Assembly: GCF_000344805.1 (NCBI RefSeq)
Contig: NC_020453.1
Coordinates: forward strand, 6,295,001 to 6,359,000
Direction of reading: 5' to 3'
DNA length: 64,000 bases
Source: Bradyrhizobium oligotrophicum S58
Lineage (GTDB): Bacteria > Pseudomonadota > Alphaproteobacteria > Rhizobiales > Xanthobacteraceae
Shown: piece by piece, positions 47,293 through 56,204 of the stretch
How the letters are laid out: each line of letters opens with the position of its first letter
How positions within the stretch are numbered: the stretch's first letter is position 1
Program-made: the position numbers and the translations under genes
The notes under the pieces: generated by a model
Databases searched by the model: none
Seen by the model: the letters and a program-made list of their open reading frames with translations, nothing else
Told to the model about the DNA's origin: nothing

Positions 47293-48216
47293 ATGCGCTT
47301 CAACGGCCTCGACCTGAACCTGCTCGTCGCGCTCGACGCGCTGCTGACCGAGCGCAACCTCACGGCGGCGGCTCGCAACATCAACCTCAGTCAGCCGGCG
47401 ATGAGCGCAGCGGTGGGACGGCTGCGAACCTATTTCAAGGACGACCTGTTCATCATGCGTGGGCGGGAGCTGGTGCCGACGCCGCTTGCGGAATCCCTCG
47501 CCGCGCCGACGCGCGAGGCGCTGCTGCACATCCAGCTGACGATTTCGAGCCGGGAGGCATTCGATCCCGCGAAGTCCGACCGGCGCTTCCGCATCGTCGT
47601 ATCCGACTTCATGACCATCGTGTTCTTCCGCAGGATCATCGAGCGGGCCGCGCGGGAAGCGCCCGGCGTCAGCTTCGATCTGCTGCCGTTCGACGATCAG
47701 CCGGACGAGCCGCTGCGGCGGGGTGAGATCGATTTCCTGATCTTCCCCGAGGTGTTCATGCCGCCGGGCCACCCGAAGACGAAATTGTTCGATGAGACCA
47801 TGGTCTGCGTCGGCTGCCGCTCGAACCGGCAGCTGAGGGGCAAGCTGACGTTCGAGACATACATGTCGATGGGGCATGTGATGGCCCAGTTCGGCAAGAC
47901 ACGAAAGCCATCGATCGACGAATGGCTGCTGCTGGAGCACGGCATCAAGCGGCGAGTTGAAGTGTCGGTCCAGAGCTTCGCCATGATCCCGCACTGCCTG
48001 CTGGAAACCGAGCGCATCGCGACCATGCACCGGCGCCTGGCGCTGCACTTCGCAAAGACCATGCCGCTGCAGATCGTCAAGCTGCCGGCGCATCTTCCCG
48101 CCTTCACCGAGGCGATCCAGTGGCCGGCCCTGCACAACAGCGATCCGGCCAGCGCCTGGCTGCGGGGTATGGTGCTAGCCGAGGCCAAGCGCATGCGCGT
48201 TTCGCACGGCTCCTAG
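47293..48216 (+). CDS. NodD-like LysR family regulator
   Basis: A 307-residue LysR-type regulator strikingly close to NodD. The N-terminus [20 protein letters not shown], the helix-turn-helix [21 protein letters not shown] and the stretches [35 protein letters not shown] and [14 protein letters not shown] follow NodD almost position by position. NodD proteins bind nod boxes and activate on flavonoids; a nod box is directly upstream, divergent to a flavin hydroxylase operon. No nod genes are present. The start is 47293 by homology; 47284 is also possible. Either leaves only a few bases between the box and the start codon. Confidence 0.92.
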   Translation: MRFNGLDLNLLVALDALLTERNLTAAARNINLSQPAMSAAVGRLRTYFKDDLFIMRGRELVPTPLAESLAAPTREALLHIQLTISSREAFDPAKSDRRFRIVVSDFMTIVFFRRIIERAAREAPGVSFDLLPFDDQPDEPLRRGEIDFLIFPEVFMPPGHPKTKLFDETMVCVGCRSNRQLRGKLTFETYMSMGHVMAQFGKTRKPSIDEWLLLEHGIKRRVEVSVQSFAMIPHCLLETERIATMHRRLALHFAKTMPLQIVKLPAHLPAFTEAIQWPALHNSDPASAWLRGMVLAEAKRMRVSHGS

Positions 48217-48343
48217 AGGACCTCCGTGGAGCCTTCTGCTGAAGGACATCCGCCGGCGAAAGGTCGACGACGATCACCGCGAGCCGCGGCCCATCCGCCG
48301 GTCGCGGAGCCGCAGCGCACTCACGGCGCTTGCAGCACCGACG

Positions 48344-49258
48344 TCACCGCGTTCGCTTGGGACCTCCGGCAGCCGTGCGCTTGTGCTCGTCCATGAGCAT
48401 TGCCACGAAGGCTGTCACCTTCGGCGCGCGAAAGCGGGCTGCGGGGAAGACGGCGTGGATGCCGCCGGACGGCAGCGTCCAGGATGGCACGACGTGGACG
48501 AGGCGGCCTGCCGCGAGATCGTCCCTGATCAGGAAGTCGGGCAGCACCGCAAGACCGCCACCGGCCAGCGTCGCGGAGAGAACCGCAGGCGTCGTGTTGA
48601 TGGTCAGCGTCCGGCTCATCTCAACGCTTTCCCGCTCTGTCTCGCTTCGCGCGAACTGCCATATCAGCGGCTCCTTCAACGCAGCGTTCGCAACAAACGG
48701 CAGCGAGGCGAGGTCCCGCGGATGCGCGACACGCTTGACCACGCCGGGAGCCGCCACCAGCAGCTGACGAAAGCTGCCGATCCGCCGCGTCTGCAAGGTG
48801 GAATCGTCGAGCCATCCGACGCGGATCGAGAGATCGATCTGATTGGCGATGAGGTCGACCTTGCTGTCGGCGAGGACGAGATCGACCCGGCACGCCGGAT
48901 AGGTCCGGGAGAACGCCGTCGCAATCGTAGCAAGGATGCATGTGCCGTAGTCGTTCGGCGCGGCAATCCGCAACAGCCCCATCGGCTCGGCGTTGCTTTG
49001 CGCGAGCTCGGCCATCGCGCTCTCGGCCTCGCGCAGGATGGCGGCGCATCGCGCATGCAGCATGCGGCCTGCCTGCGTCGGCTCGACGCGGCGGGTCGTG
49101 CGCACCAAAAGGTCGGTCTTCAGCTCACGCTCGAGCGCGGCGACCTGTTGGCTGACCACCGCCTTGGTGATCCCCAGCCGATCCGCCGCGCGGGTGAACG
49201 ACGCGGCATCCACGACCGCGGAGAAATAGACCAGGCGATTGAGATTGATCGGCTCCAC
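48344..49258 (-). CDS. LysR family regulator (AaeR/DmlR-like)
   Basis: A 304-residue LysR-type regulator with N-terminal helix-turn-helix LVYFSAVVDAASFTRAADRL through GITKAVVSQQVAALERELK and a periplasmic-binding-protein-like effector domain. It is not close to NodD. It is divergent from the DsbA-family gene; the intergenic region contains an inverted repeat suited to LysR binding. The probable target is the DsbA-like gene and possibly the MBL-fold gene behind it. Confidence 0.9.
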   Translation of the reverse strand: MEPINLNRLVYFSAVVDAASFTRAADRLGITKAVVSQQVAALERELKTDLLVRTTRRVEPTQAGRMLHARCAAILREAESAMAELAQSNAEPMGLLRIAAPNDYGTCILATIATAFSRTYPACRVDLVLADSKVDLIANQIDLSIRVGWLDDSTLQTRRIGSFRQLLVAAPGVVKRVAHPRDLASLPFVANAALKEPLIWQFARSETERESVEMSRTLTINTTPAVLSATLAGGGLAVLPDFLIRDDLAAGRLVHVVPSWTLPSGGIHAVFPAARFRAPKVTAFVAMLMDEHKRTAAGGPKRTR

Positions 49259-49290
49259 GCGTTGGGCCCTCGGCGCGATTGTCTATCTTT

Positions 49291-49319
49291 AGCATACAGC
49301 CTGTCTCTTTATGCTGTAT
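49291..49319. promoter_or_regulatory. Inverted repeat, candidate LysR site
   Basis: ATACAGC at 49294-49300 and GCTGTAT at 49313-49319, perfect seven-base arms 12 bases apart, in the divergent region between the LysR and DsbA-family genes. It overlaps a second nested pair AGCATA/TATGCT. Confidence 0.5.
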
Positions 49320-49353
49320 TTATGAACAAACGAGAACCCGCTATGTCAGCGCC

Positions 49354-50010
49354 ATGCCGATCCAAGACAGGGTGCCGGAGATGCGACTGACCTATCTGTT
49401 CGATCCGCTCTGCGGATGGTGCTACGGCGCCGGCCCGGCAATCGAAAAGCTCGCCGGCCACGACAACGTCACGCTCGAACTGCTGCCCACCGGCCTGTTT
49501 GCTGGGCGTGGCGCCGGCAGGATGGATGCGCAATTTTCCGAATATGCCTGGAGCAACGACCAGCGCATCGCCAAGCTGACCGGCCAGCGCTTTACCGACG
49601 ACTACCGCACCCGCATTCTCGGCGCGGGCGGCGCGTTCGACTCGACGGCTGCCTCGCTCGGCCTGACGGCGGTCCACGCCACCGACCCCGGCCGTGAGCT
49701 CACGGCCCTGAAGGAGCTGCAGTTGGCGCGCTACGTGCGCGGACAGGACATCGTGAGCGTCGCGGGCGTCGGCGAGATCCTTCTATCGCTGGGTCTTGCG
49801 AAGGCCGCCGAGCGGATGCTGGCGCGGGATCCCGCTCTCGTCGAAGCCTATGGCCGCCGGATCCAGACCGCGCGCACCTTGATGCGACGCCACGGATTGT
49901 CCGGCGTCCCGGCCCTGTTGGCTGGTGAGGGCCCGGGGCAGAGGCCGCTGCCGGGCAACGCCTTGTACGAACCGCTCGAGGGCCTGCTCGCGCAACTCGG
50001 AGCGGCCTGA
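49354..50010 (+). CDS. DsbA family protein
   Basis: A 218-residue thioredoxin-fold protein with active site CGWC (FDPLCGWCYGAGPAI) and no signal peptide, so probably cytoplasmic. It resembles the COG3531/FrnE-like disulfide isomerase-type proteins. The C-terminal LSGVPALLAGEG holds the cis-proline. The start could be 49354 or 49381; neither has a strong ribosome binding site. Its expression is probably under the divergent LysR regulator. The next gene, also exported and redox-neutral, starts about 105 bases later. Confidence 0.84.
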   Translation: MPIQDRVPEMRLTYLFDPLCGWCYGAGPAIEKLAGHDNVTLELLPTGLFAGRGAGRMDAQFSEYAWSNDQRIAKLTGQRFTDDYRTRILGAGGAFDSTAASLGLTAVHATDPGRELTALKELQLARYVRGQDIVSVAGVGEILLSLGLAKAAERMLARDPALVEAYGRRIQTARTLMRRHGLSGVPALLAGEGPGQRPLPGNALYEPLEGLLAQLGAA

Positions 50011-50116
50011 GTCGATCCGCCACTTATGCCTCGCACACGTTCACCCGGCGGTTGCGCACGGCAGGAGCGCCGCTTGCTGCCTGGCAGCATCATTCCATCA
50101 CGCCAAGGAGACTGAC

Positions 50117-51016
50117 ATGCCCACACGGAGACAGATCATGACGACAGCCGTTACAGGGACCGCCGCAGCCATTCTCGGCTCTTCCGGGATTGGCCATGCC
50201 GCGGAGAGCAAGCTGAGCTGGACGCATTTCCCCGCAGGCCCGAACGGCTTCTTCCGGGCGCCCGTGCTGCTCTCGGGTCCGACCGAGGCGCTGCTGATCG
50301 ACGGCGGCTTCAACTATCCGGACGGCCGCGCGGTGGCGGCTGCGATCAAGGCGAGCGGCAAGAAGCTGACCGCGATCTACATCAGCCAGTCGGACCCGGA
50401 CTATTACTTCAGCCTCAAGCCGATCCGGGAAGCCTTTCCAGAGGTGAAGGTCATCGCCGCGACCGCGACGATCGCGGCGATCAAGGGCAATGTCGAAAAG
50501 AAGCTCGCGGTCTGGGGCCCGCAGTTGAAGGAGAACGGCCCGCAGACAATGGCCGATATCGTTCTGCCCGAGGCTTTCGATGGCCCGTCTCTCGCGGTCG
50601 ATGGCGAGACGATCGAGATCGTCGCCGCCGAGGGTCTCGCCAACCGCCGCACTCTCTGGGTCCCGTCACTGAAGGCTGTCTTCGGCGGCGTCATGATCTT
50701 CTCCGGCGTCCATGTCTGGACCGCGGACACGCCGACCAAGGAGCAGCGCGCTGCCTGGATCGCGAACCTCGACAAGATCGCGGCACGCGCTCCCGCCATC
50801 GTCGTCGCCGGGCATGCCGTCGCCGACGCTGCGACCGATCTCTCCGGCATCCGGCACACGCGGGCCTATCTCGTCGCGTTCGAGGAAGAACTCGCCAAGG
50901 CCAAGGACGCAGCGGCATTGAAGGCTGCGATGGAGGCGAAGTTTCCCAACCTCGCCATGGGCGTCGCCCTCGACATCGGCGCCAAGGTGGCGAAGGGCGA
51001 GATGAAGTGGGGCTGA
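50117..51016 (+). CDS. Exported metallo-beta-lactamase-fold protein, metal motif degenerate
   Basis: A 299-residue protein with a twin-arginine signal (TRRQIMTTAVTGTAAAILGSS, ending near GHAAE). The fold fits the MBL hydrolases: LLIDGGFNYPDG, the strand before the motif, and a distal VVAGHAV. The zinc motif H-x-H-x-D-H is replaced by SQSDPDYYF, so both first histidines and the last are lost while the aspartates remain. It may be inactive, use one metal, or be a binding protein. AAGGAG precedes the ATG. Confidence 0.75.
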   Translation: MPTRRQIMTTAVTGTAAAILGSSGIGHAAESKLSWTHFPAGPNGFFRAPVLLSGPTEALLIDGGFNYPDGRAVAAAIKASGKKLTAIYISQSDPDYYFSLKPIREAFPEVKVIAATATIAAIKGNVEKKLAVWGPQLKENGPQTMADIVLPEAFDGPSLAVDGETIEIVAAEGLANRRTLWVPSLKAVFGGVMIFSGVHVWTADTPTKEQRAAWIANLDKIAARAPAIVVAGHAVADAATDLSGIRHTRAYLVAFEEELAKAKDAAALKAAMEAKFPNLAMGVALDIGAKVAKGEMKWG

Positions 51017-51058
51017 GGCGCCCCGGCAATCCGACTGCAGCCGGCTCACGATGACGCC

Positions 51059-51094
51059 GGCCCCGGCACGAGGCTCATGGCCCATGCCGGGGCC
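51059..51094 (+). terminator. Strong hairpin after the MBL-fold gene
   Basis: GGCCCCGGCA and TGCCGGGGCC form a perfect ten-base stem with a 16-base loop, 43 bases after the stop codon. There is no T-run, so termination strength is uncertain. Confidence 0.5.
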
Positions 51095-51297
51095 GAGTTA
51101 GTACGACGTTCACTGTTCCGGCACACCTGCCCTTAACCAGACGCCCCATTGGCGCCGCTCTCCGGGGTGCTACGGAGCCCCTGTAACCGAATCGAAATTC
51201 GGCCAAGCGTCTAGTTGTTGCGGGGCTTGTGGGGATAAGGCGCCAGTTCGTGCGCGCCGCTTCGACTGATGCAAGCCGTTCGTGCAGCGTCGGTGCC

Positions 51298-53238
51298 ATG
51301 TCTCTCAATCTGCCGCAGATCTCCTTGAGCGTGTCGATCAAGAACTCGCTCCTGACCTCCGTCTTCCTGCTGCTGGCGATCCTCGGCGGTGTATCCGTCA
51401 TGGCGACGATGCGGCTGTCGGCGCTGCAGGATGCCGTCGAGAGCATCGACCGCGACCGACTGCCGAAGATTCGCGCTCTCGGCGACCTCAACGCCGATAT
51501 CGCCCACACCCACCTCGTCGCGATCCGCGCCGCGTTGTCCTCGGTGGCCGAGCCGCGCGCTGCGGCCGAGCAGGAGCTGAGACGCCGCACCACGGAGGTC
51601 GATGCAAGGATCGCGCACTTCAAGGAAACGATCGGCGCCGACGCGCCGATGAGGATGGCGTTCGACCAGTTCGTCAACAAATGGGACCTGTACCAGAAGC
51701 AGCAGGCCGTGATGCTCGAGCCGGATGTCGGGGCGAACCGCGACCGTTTGGAGCACGTCGTCAACATCGAGACGCCGCCGATCTTTCAGGCATTGGTCGA
51801 CGCGATCGGGCACGGCATCAGGCTCGCCGATCATCGCGCGGACAGCGCGATCGACAGCGCCACCCTGGATGCCCAGGTGTTTCGCCTCGTGCTGTGGTCG
51901 GTCAACGGCGTCAGCATCCTGATCGGGCTGGCGACGCTGCTGTTCGTCATCCACGATGTCTCGACACCGATCTTCCGCATCACGCGCAGCATGGAGGCGA
52001 TCGCCGAGGGCGAGCTGCAGACCGAGATTCCCTACGCCGATCATACCAACGAGCTCGGCATGATGGCACGGGCACTGGCCGTGTTCCGCACCAGCCTGGT
52101 CGAGAACGAGCGCCTCAACGCGGCGACACGCACGCTGTCCGAGCTCAGCGAATGGCTGCAATCGGCCAAGTCGGAACCCGAGCTCTACCAGATGATTTCG
52201 ACGGTGCTCGGCGGCCTGATGCCCGAATGCACCGGCGCCCTCTACATCTACGCCGACAGCCGCGACGTTCTCGAAGTGGCGTCCGAATGGAACGGCGCGG
52301 CACTCACCCGGAGCCTGCATCCGGACGATTGCTGGAGCCTGCGCCGCGGCCACGTCTATATCCATGGCACCAACGAGGTCGAATTCCGCTGCGATCACGT
52401 CCATGACGGGGTCGACGAGAACTATTGCTGCATCCCGATCCTGGCCCATGGCGAGATCGTCGGCCTGCTGCATGTCGAGTACAATTTCACAGGCGCCGAA
52501 ACCGCCGCCGAGGCCAAGGCGCGCTTCGCCGATCGCGCCCGGCTCGGGCTCGCCTGCGCCGAGCATCTGTCGATCGCCATCGCCAACATGAAGCTGCGCG
52601 AAGGCTTGCGCGACCAGTCGCTGCGCGACGCGCTGACCGGCCTGAACAACCGGCGCTATCTGATCGAGACGGCGCGCCGCGAATTGCTGCGCGCGTCGCG
52701 CAGCGGCGCGCCGTTGAGCGTCGTGACGCTGGACATCGATCACTTCAAGTCGTTCAACGACAATCATGGCCATGAGGCCGGCGACGCGGTGCTGCGCCAC
52801 GTCGGCGACATTCTCAAGGCGATGTTCACCGGCTGCGATGTGCCCTGCCGCCTCGGCGGCGAGGAGTTCGTCGTGATGCTGCCGAACTGCACCATCGAGG
52901 AAGCCGCACTGCGCGCCGAGGAACTGCGGGCCCGCGTCGAGGCGCTCAACATCAGCTATGGCGAGAGCATGCTGCCGCGGGTGACGATCTCGGTCGGCGT
53001 TGCCGCCTATCCGGAAGCCGGCATCGACCTGCCGGAGATCCTGCGCGTCGCCGACGGCGCGCTGTATCGCGCCAAACACAAGGGCCGCAACCGGGTCGAG
53101 CTCGCCTCGGGCGGCATGGTGCCTCCGATCGACGAGATGACGAACCGGGCCGTCGCGGCGCTGGATGCCATCGTGGCGCAGGTCGACACCAGGCCGATCG
53201 CGCCGACCGATGCGGGGAAGGATCAGCAGATCGCCTGA
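51298..53238 (+). CDS. Membrane diguanylate cyclase with HAMP, GAF-like and GGDEF domains
   Basis: A 646-residue sensor. The first membrane helix is near residues 18-40, a helical MCP-like periplasmic sensor follows, the second helix (LVLWSVNGVSILIGLATLLFVI) precedes HAMP, then a GAF-like domain (LMPECTGALYIYADSRDVLE, CCIPILAHGEIVGLLHVEY) and a GGDEF domain with active loop GGEEF (CRLGGEEFVVMLP). The I-site position reads TGCD, lacking arginine, so feedback inhibition may be absent, unlike the first cyclase of this window. The ATG at 51298 is preferred to a longer frame. It is convergent with the TauE-type gene. Confidence 0.92.
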   Translation: MSLNLPQISLSVSIKNSLLTSVFLLLAILGGVSVMATMRLSALQDAVESIDRDRLPKIRALGDLNADIAHTHLVAIRAALSSVAEPRAAAEQELRRRTTEVDARIAHFKETIGADAPMRMAFDQFVNKWDLYQKQQAVMLEPDVGANRDRLEHVVNIETPPIFQALVDAIGHGIRLADHRADSAIDSATLDAQVFRLVLWSVNGVSILIGLATLLFVIHDVSTPIFRITRSMEAIAEGELQTEIPYADHTNELGMMARALAVFRTSLVENERLNAATRTLSELSEWLQSAKSEPELYQMISTVLGGLMPECTGALYIYADSRDVLEVASEWNGAALTRSLHPDDCWSLRRGHVYIHGTNEVEFRCDHVHDGVDENYCCIPILAHGEIVGLLHVEYNFTGAETAAEAKARFADRARLGLACAEHLSIAIANMKLREGLRDQSLRDALTGLNNRRYLIETARRELLRASRSGAPLSVVTLDIDHFKSFNDNHGHEAGDAVLRHVGDILKAMFTGCDVPCRLGGEEFVVMLPNCTIEEAALRAEELRARVEALNISYGESMLPRVTISVGVAAYPEAGIDLPEILRVADGALYRAKHKGRNRVELASGGMVPPIDEMTNRAVAALDAIVAQVDTRPIAPTDAGKDQQIA

Positions 53239-53249
53239 CGAGGCGCTTG

Positions 53250-54026
53250 CTACTCCGTCGGCAGCAAATGGCGGAGCGCCGATGCAATCATCACACCGCC
53301 GCCGGTGATCACGGCGACATCGAGAATAGCGGCGTGGATGTGCACCGGCATGCGCGCGACGAAGGCCTTGGCGAGGAAGGCGCCCGGCACCGCGACTAAG
53401 CCGATCAGCAGCGCGAAGGCCAGCACCTGCGCCGTGACGACGCCGGCCAAGCCAAATACCGAGATCTTGATCACGCCAGTCGCCACCGAGATCATCGCAT
53501 CCGTGGCGATGACCGCCCCGCCTTCGAGGCCGGCCGCCATCAAGAGCGATAGCAGGATCACGCCGGAGCCCGAGGTGCCGCCCACGAGAACGCCGTAGCC
53601 CACGGCGCCGGCGGCGAGCCCGCCATTGCCGATCCGGACCTCGCGCTTGCGCAGGATCCGCCGCAACGGAACGCTCACGATCAGCATGGTGCCGATCACG
53701 AACGCCGCGCCGGCATTTGTCAGGCGCGTATAGCCGTAGGCGCCGATCGCTGTGGTCAGCGCCGCCGCGGCGATCACGATGCCGGCGCGCGTGCGGTCGG
53801 CATGGCTGATATAGGCGACGACGCGGCTGAGATTGGTGAGGATCGCCGAGATCGCGATGATCGGCACCACCGGCTCGGCGCCGACCATCGGCACCAGCAC
53901 GAGCGGCATGAGAGCGCCGGTGCCGTAGCCGGCGAGACCGCCGATGATGGAAGCAAATAGAGCGACGGAAGCGACGAGCAGGAGTTGCAGGAGCGAGATA
54001 TCGGCAAAGCCTGCCAGAAAATTCAT
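53250..54026 (-). CDS. TauE/SafE family transporter
   Basis: A 258-residue inner-membrane protein with about eight helices and the TauE/SafE pattern (IIGGLAGYGTGALMPLVLVP near the start, GVLVGGTSGSGVILLSLLMA in the second half). These proteins export sulfite or sulfur-containing organic anions, or take up anions; no substrate can be assigned. Its ATG overlaps the cca stop in ATGA, so it is the last gene of that operon. Confidence 0.9.
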   Translation of the reverse strand: MNFLAGFADISLLQLLLVASVALFASIIGGLAGYGTGALMPLVLVPMVGAEPVVPIIAISAILTNLSRVVAYISHADRTRAGIVIAAAALTTAIGAYGYTRLTNAGAAFVIGTMLIVSVPLRRILRKREVRIGNGGLAAGAVGYGVLVGGTSGSGVILLSLLMAAGLEGGAVIATDAMISVATGVIKISVFGLAGVVTAQVLAFALLIGLVAVPGAFLAKAFVARMPVHIHAAILDVAVITGGGVMIASALRHLLPTE

Positions 54027-55276
54027 GAACGTCCGTCGCGGTTGACACGCGCCGCCGCCTGATCGGCGATCGCGTTCAGCGATGCCTCGTCGAGCGGGAA
54101 GTCCGCAGCCAACCAGGCATCCTCTGCGAGGGTCAGCACATGACCGAGAAGCGGCCCTTCCGCAACCCCGCGCGCGATGAAATCGGCGGCCTTCAGCGGC
54201 AATTTCGGCGGCGTGAAGCGCTGCGGCAACAGCGCGAACTCGCGCCAGCGCGGCGCGGCGCGATCGCAGCCGGCGCGCGCCCAGCCGAGCAGCAGGCGGT
54301 CGCGATAGACGGTCTCGCCGAGACGATAGAGCAGCCGCCGCGTGCGCGCCTCGTCGGCGGAGGCGAACCGCCACCAGCGATGGCCCATGCCGTCGAGCGC
54401 CTTGGTCTCGGCATTGGAGAGCTTCAGCCTGACGCCGAGCCGGCGCGCATCCTCGGTGACCGCAACCGCGAGCGCGGCGAGACGCCGGACCGCGCTCGCC
54501 GGCAGCGCCAGCTCGTGCTCGATCTCGATCATCGCGGCGAACGGGCCGAGATAGGCGACGCCACCCAGGATCGCGGTCAGCAATCCGCCGTCGGTCATCG
54601 CCGTGACTGCGCCGACCGCACCATCGGTGACGAGCAGCTTCAGCATCTCCATGCGGATACGTTCGGCGGACAGCGTGGCCAGACCGGCGCGGCCGGCGAT
54701 GCAGGCGAGGTAGCCGTCGCGGTCGGGCTCGCCGTGGCCGAAGGCCGAGTGGATGCGGAAGAAGCGCAGGATGCGCAGATAGTCCTCGGCAATGCGCTGG
54801 GCGGGATCGCCGATGAAGCGCACGCGGCGGGCTTCGATGTCAGCGAGACCACCGACATGATCGTGCACGACACCATCGGGCCCCACGGAGAGCGCATTGA
54901 TGGTGAAGTCGCGGCGGTGCGCATCGCCGATCCAATCGCGGCCGAACTCGACCTTGGCCTTGCGGCCGAAGGTCTCGGCGTCCTCGCGCAGCGTCGTCAC
55001 CTCGAACGGATGTCCTTCGAGCACCAGGGTGACGGTGCCATGATCGATGCCGGTCGGCACGCTCTTGATAGAGGCGGCCTTGGCGCGACGGATCACCTCG
55101 GCCGGCAGTGCCGTCGTTGCAATGTCGATGTCGCCGATGGCGATGCCGAGCAGCGCGTTGCGGACGGCGCCGCCGACCACGCGCGCTTCCTCGCCGTCGC
55201 AATTGAGCAGTGCGAGCACCCGCGCGGCCGGACCGGATGAAAGCCAGGGCGCGCTCTGCACCCGCGGATCCATCAT
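54023..55276 (-). CDS. cca: CCA tRNA nucleotidyltransferase/poly(A) polymerase family
   Basis: Adds or repairs the 3' CCA of tRNA. The 417-residue enzyme has the class II nucleotidyltransferase head (ARVVGGAVRNALLG, GDIDIATTA), the HRRDFTINAL motif with D-A-H, and ADIEARRVRFIGDPAQRIAEDYLRILRFFRI. The start is one of two adjacent ATGs at 55276/55273, overlapping the DUF6111 stop; the stop overlaps the TauE-type start. Confidence 0.95.
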   Translation of the reverse strand: MMDPRVQSAPWLSSGPAARVLALLNCDGEEARVVGGAVRNALLGIAIGDIDIATTALPAEVIRRAKAASIKSVPTGIDHGTVTLVLEGHPFEVTTLREDAETFGRKAKVEFGRDWIGDAHRRDFTINALSVGPDGVVHDHVGGLADIEARRVRFIGDPAQRIAEDYLRILRFFRIHSAFGHGEPDRDGYLACIAGRAGLATLSAERIRMEMLKLLVTDGAVGAVTAMTDGGLLTAILGGVAYLGPFAAMIEIEHELALPASAVRRLAALAVAVTEDARRLGVRLKLSNAETKALDGMGHRWWRFASADEARTRRLLYRLGETVYRDRLLLGWARAGCDRAAPRWREFALLPQRFTPPKLPLKAADFIARGVAEGPLLGHVLTLAEDAWLAADFPLDEASLNAIADQAAARVNRDGRS

Positions 55277-55536
55277 CTCTCGACCCCGGGAATGAGCCTG
55301 CCGTTCTCGACATGGGCGGGGACGTAGGTCGAACGCGGCGGCGCGCCGGAAAACTCGGCGACCAGGACCAGACTTGCAATCACCAACACCAGCGCCGCCA
55401 CCGTCAATTTTGCAACCAGATGCAGAGGCCAGTTGGCCGGCACCAAAAGCCCTGCCTGGGTTGCGAACAAGAACAGCACATAAATCGCAAAAGGAATGAG
55501 AAAAATTCCGATTTCCGTCAACACGGGCCGGATCAT
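55273..55536 (-). CDS. DUF6111-like small membrane protein
   Basis: An 87-residue protein with two membrane helices (IGIFLIPFAIYVLFLFAT and LTVAALVLVIASLVLVAEF) and a short C-terminal tail ending RLIPGVER. It overlaps the NUDIX gene upstream and the cca gene downstream by four bases each, so it belongs to the same operon. Function unknown. Confidence 0.82.
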   Translation of the reverse strand: MIRPVLTEIGIFLIPFAIYVLFLFATQAGLLVPANWPLHLVAKLTVAALVLVIASLVLVAEFSGAPPRSTYVPAHVENGRLIPGVER

Positions 55537-56204
55537 GACAGACAGATCCGCTCATAGAGGACCCGGAGGATGCCCGCGGTTGCGCCCCAGATATAGCGCT
55601 CCGCGAACGGCATCGCGTAATATGACCGCTCCATGCCGCGGAATTCCTTGGAATGCAGCTGGTGATTGGCGGGATCCATCAGGAATGCCAGCGGCACCTC
55701 GAAGGCATCGTCGACCTCGCCTTCGTTGATCTTGAGTGAGAATCCCGGCCGCACCCGCGCCACCGTCGGCAGGATGCGGAAGCCAAAGGCGGTGCCGTAG
55801 ACGTCGAGATAGCCGATCGGGTCGACGAAGCTGCGGTCGAGCCCGACCTCCTCCTCCGCCTCGCGCAGGGCCGCATCGAGCGGCGTGGCATCGGTGACGT
55901 CGATCTTGCCGCCGGGAAACGCGATCTGCCCGGCATGGCTCGAGAGGTTCGGTGAGCGCTGCGTCAGCAGCACGGTCGGCTCGGGACGGTCCACCACCGG
56001 GATCAGCACCGCGGCGGGCCGGATCGGCTGCTCGCGGGCGATGATCTCGAGCATGCGATCCGTGCCGGAATCGCCGCTGGTCGGAATCACGTCGGGATCG
56101 AGCAGCGCCGGCGGAACGTCGAAGCCCAGCCGCTCGCGGCCACGTCCGAAGAACTCCGTCGAACTGATCGAAGCCGCCTTGTTCCTCACCATGGGCTCGT
56201 TCAA
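55533..56204 (-). CDS. NUDIX coenzyme A diphosphatase-like protein
   Basis: A 223-residue NUDIX hydrolase. The NUDIX box GGKIDVTDATPLDAALREAE and EEVGL is preceded by the CoA-pyrophosphatase motif LLTQRSPNLSSHAGQIAFPGG, so it probably hydrolyses CoA or its oxidised or acylated forms to 4'-phosphopantetheine. It overlaps DUF1285 upstream by four bases and DUF6111 downstream. Confidence 0.92.
   Translation of the reverse strand: MNEPMVRNKAASISSTEFFGRGRERLGFDVPPALLDPDVIPTSGDSGTDRMLEIIAREQPIRPAAVLIPVVDRPEPTVLLTQRSPNLSSHAGQIAFPGGKIDVTDATPLDAALREAEEEVGLDRSFVDPIGYLDVYGTAFGFRILPTVARVRPGFSLKINEGEVDDAFEVPLAFLMDPANHQLHSKEFRGMERSYYAMPFAERYIWGATAGILRVLYERICLS

Noticed and set aside
51211..54048. 945-residue minus-strand frame opposite the second diguanylate cyclase
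   Set aside because: Shadow of the GGDEF gene joined by chance to another frame of the TauE-type gene.
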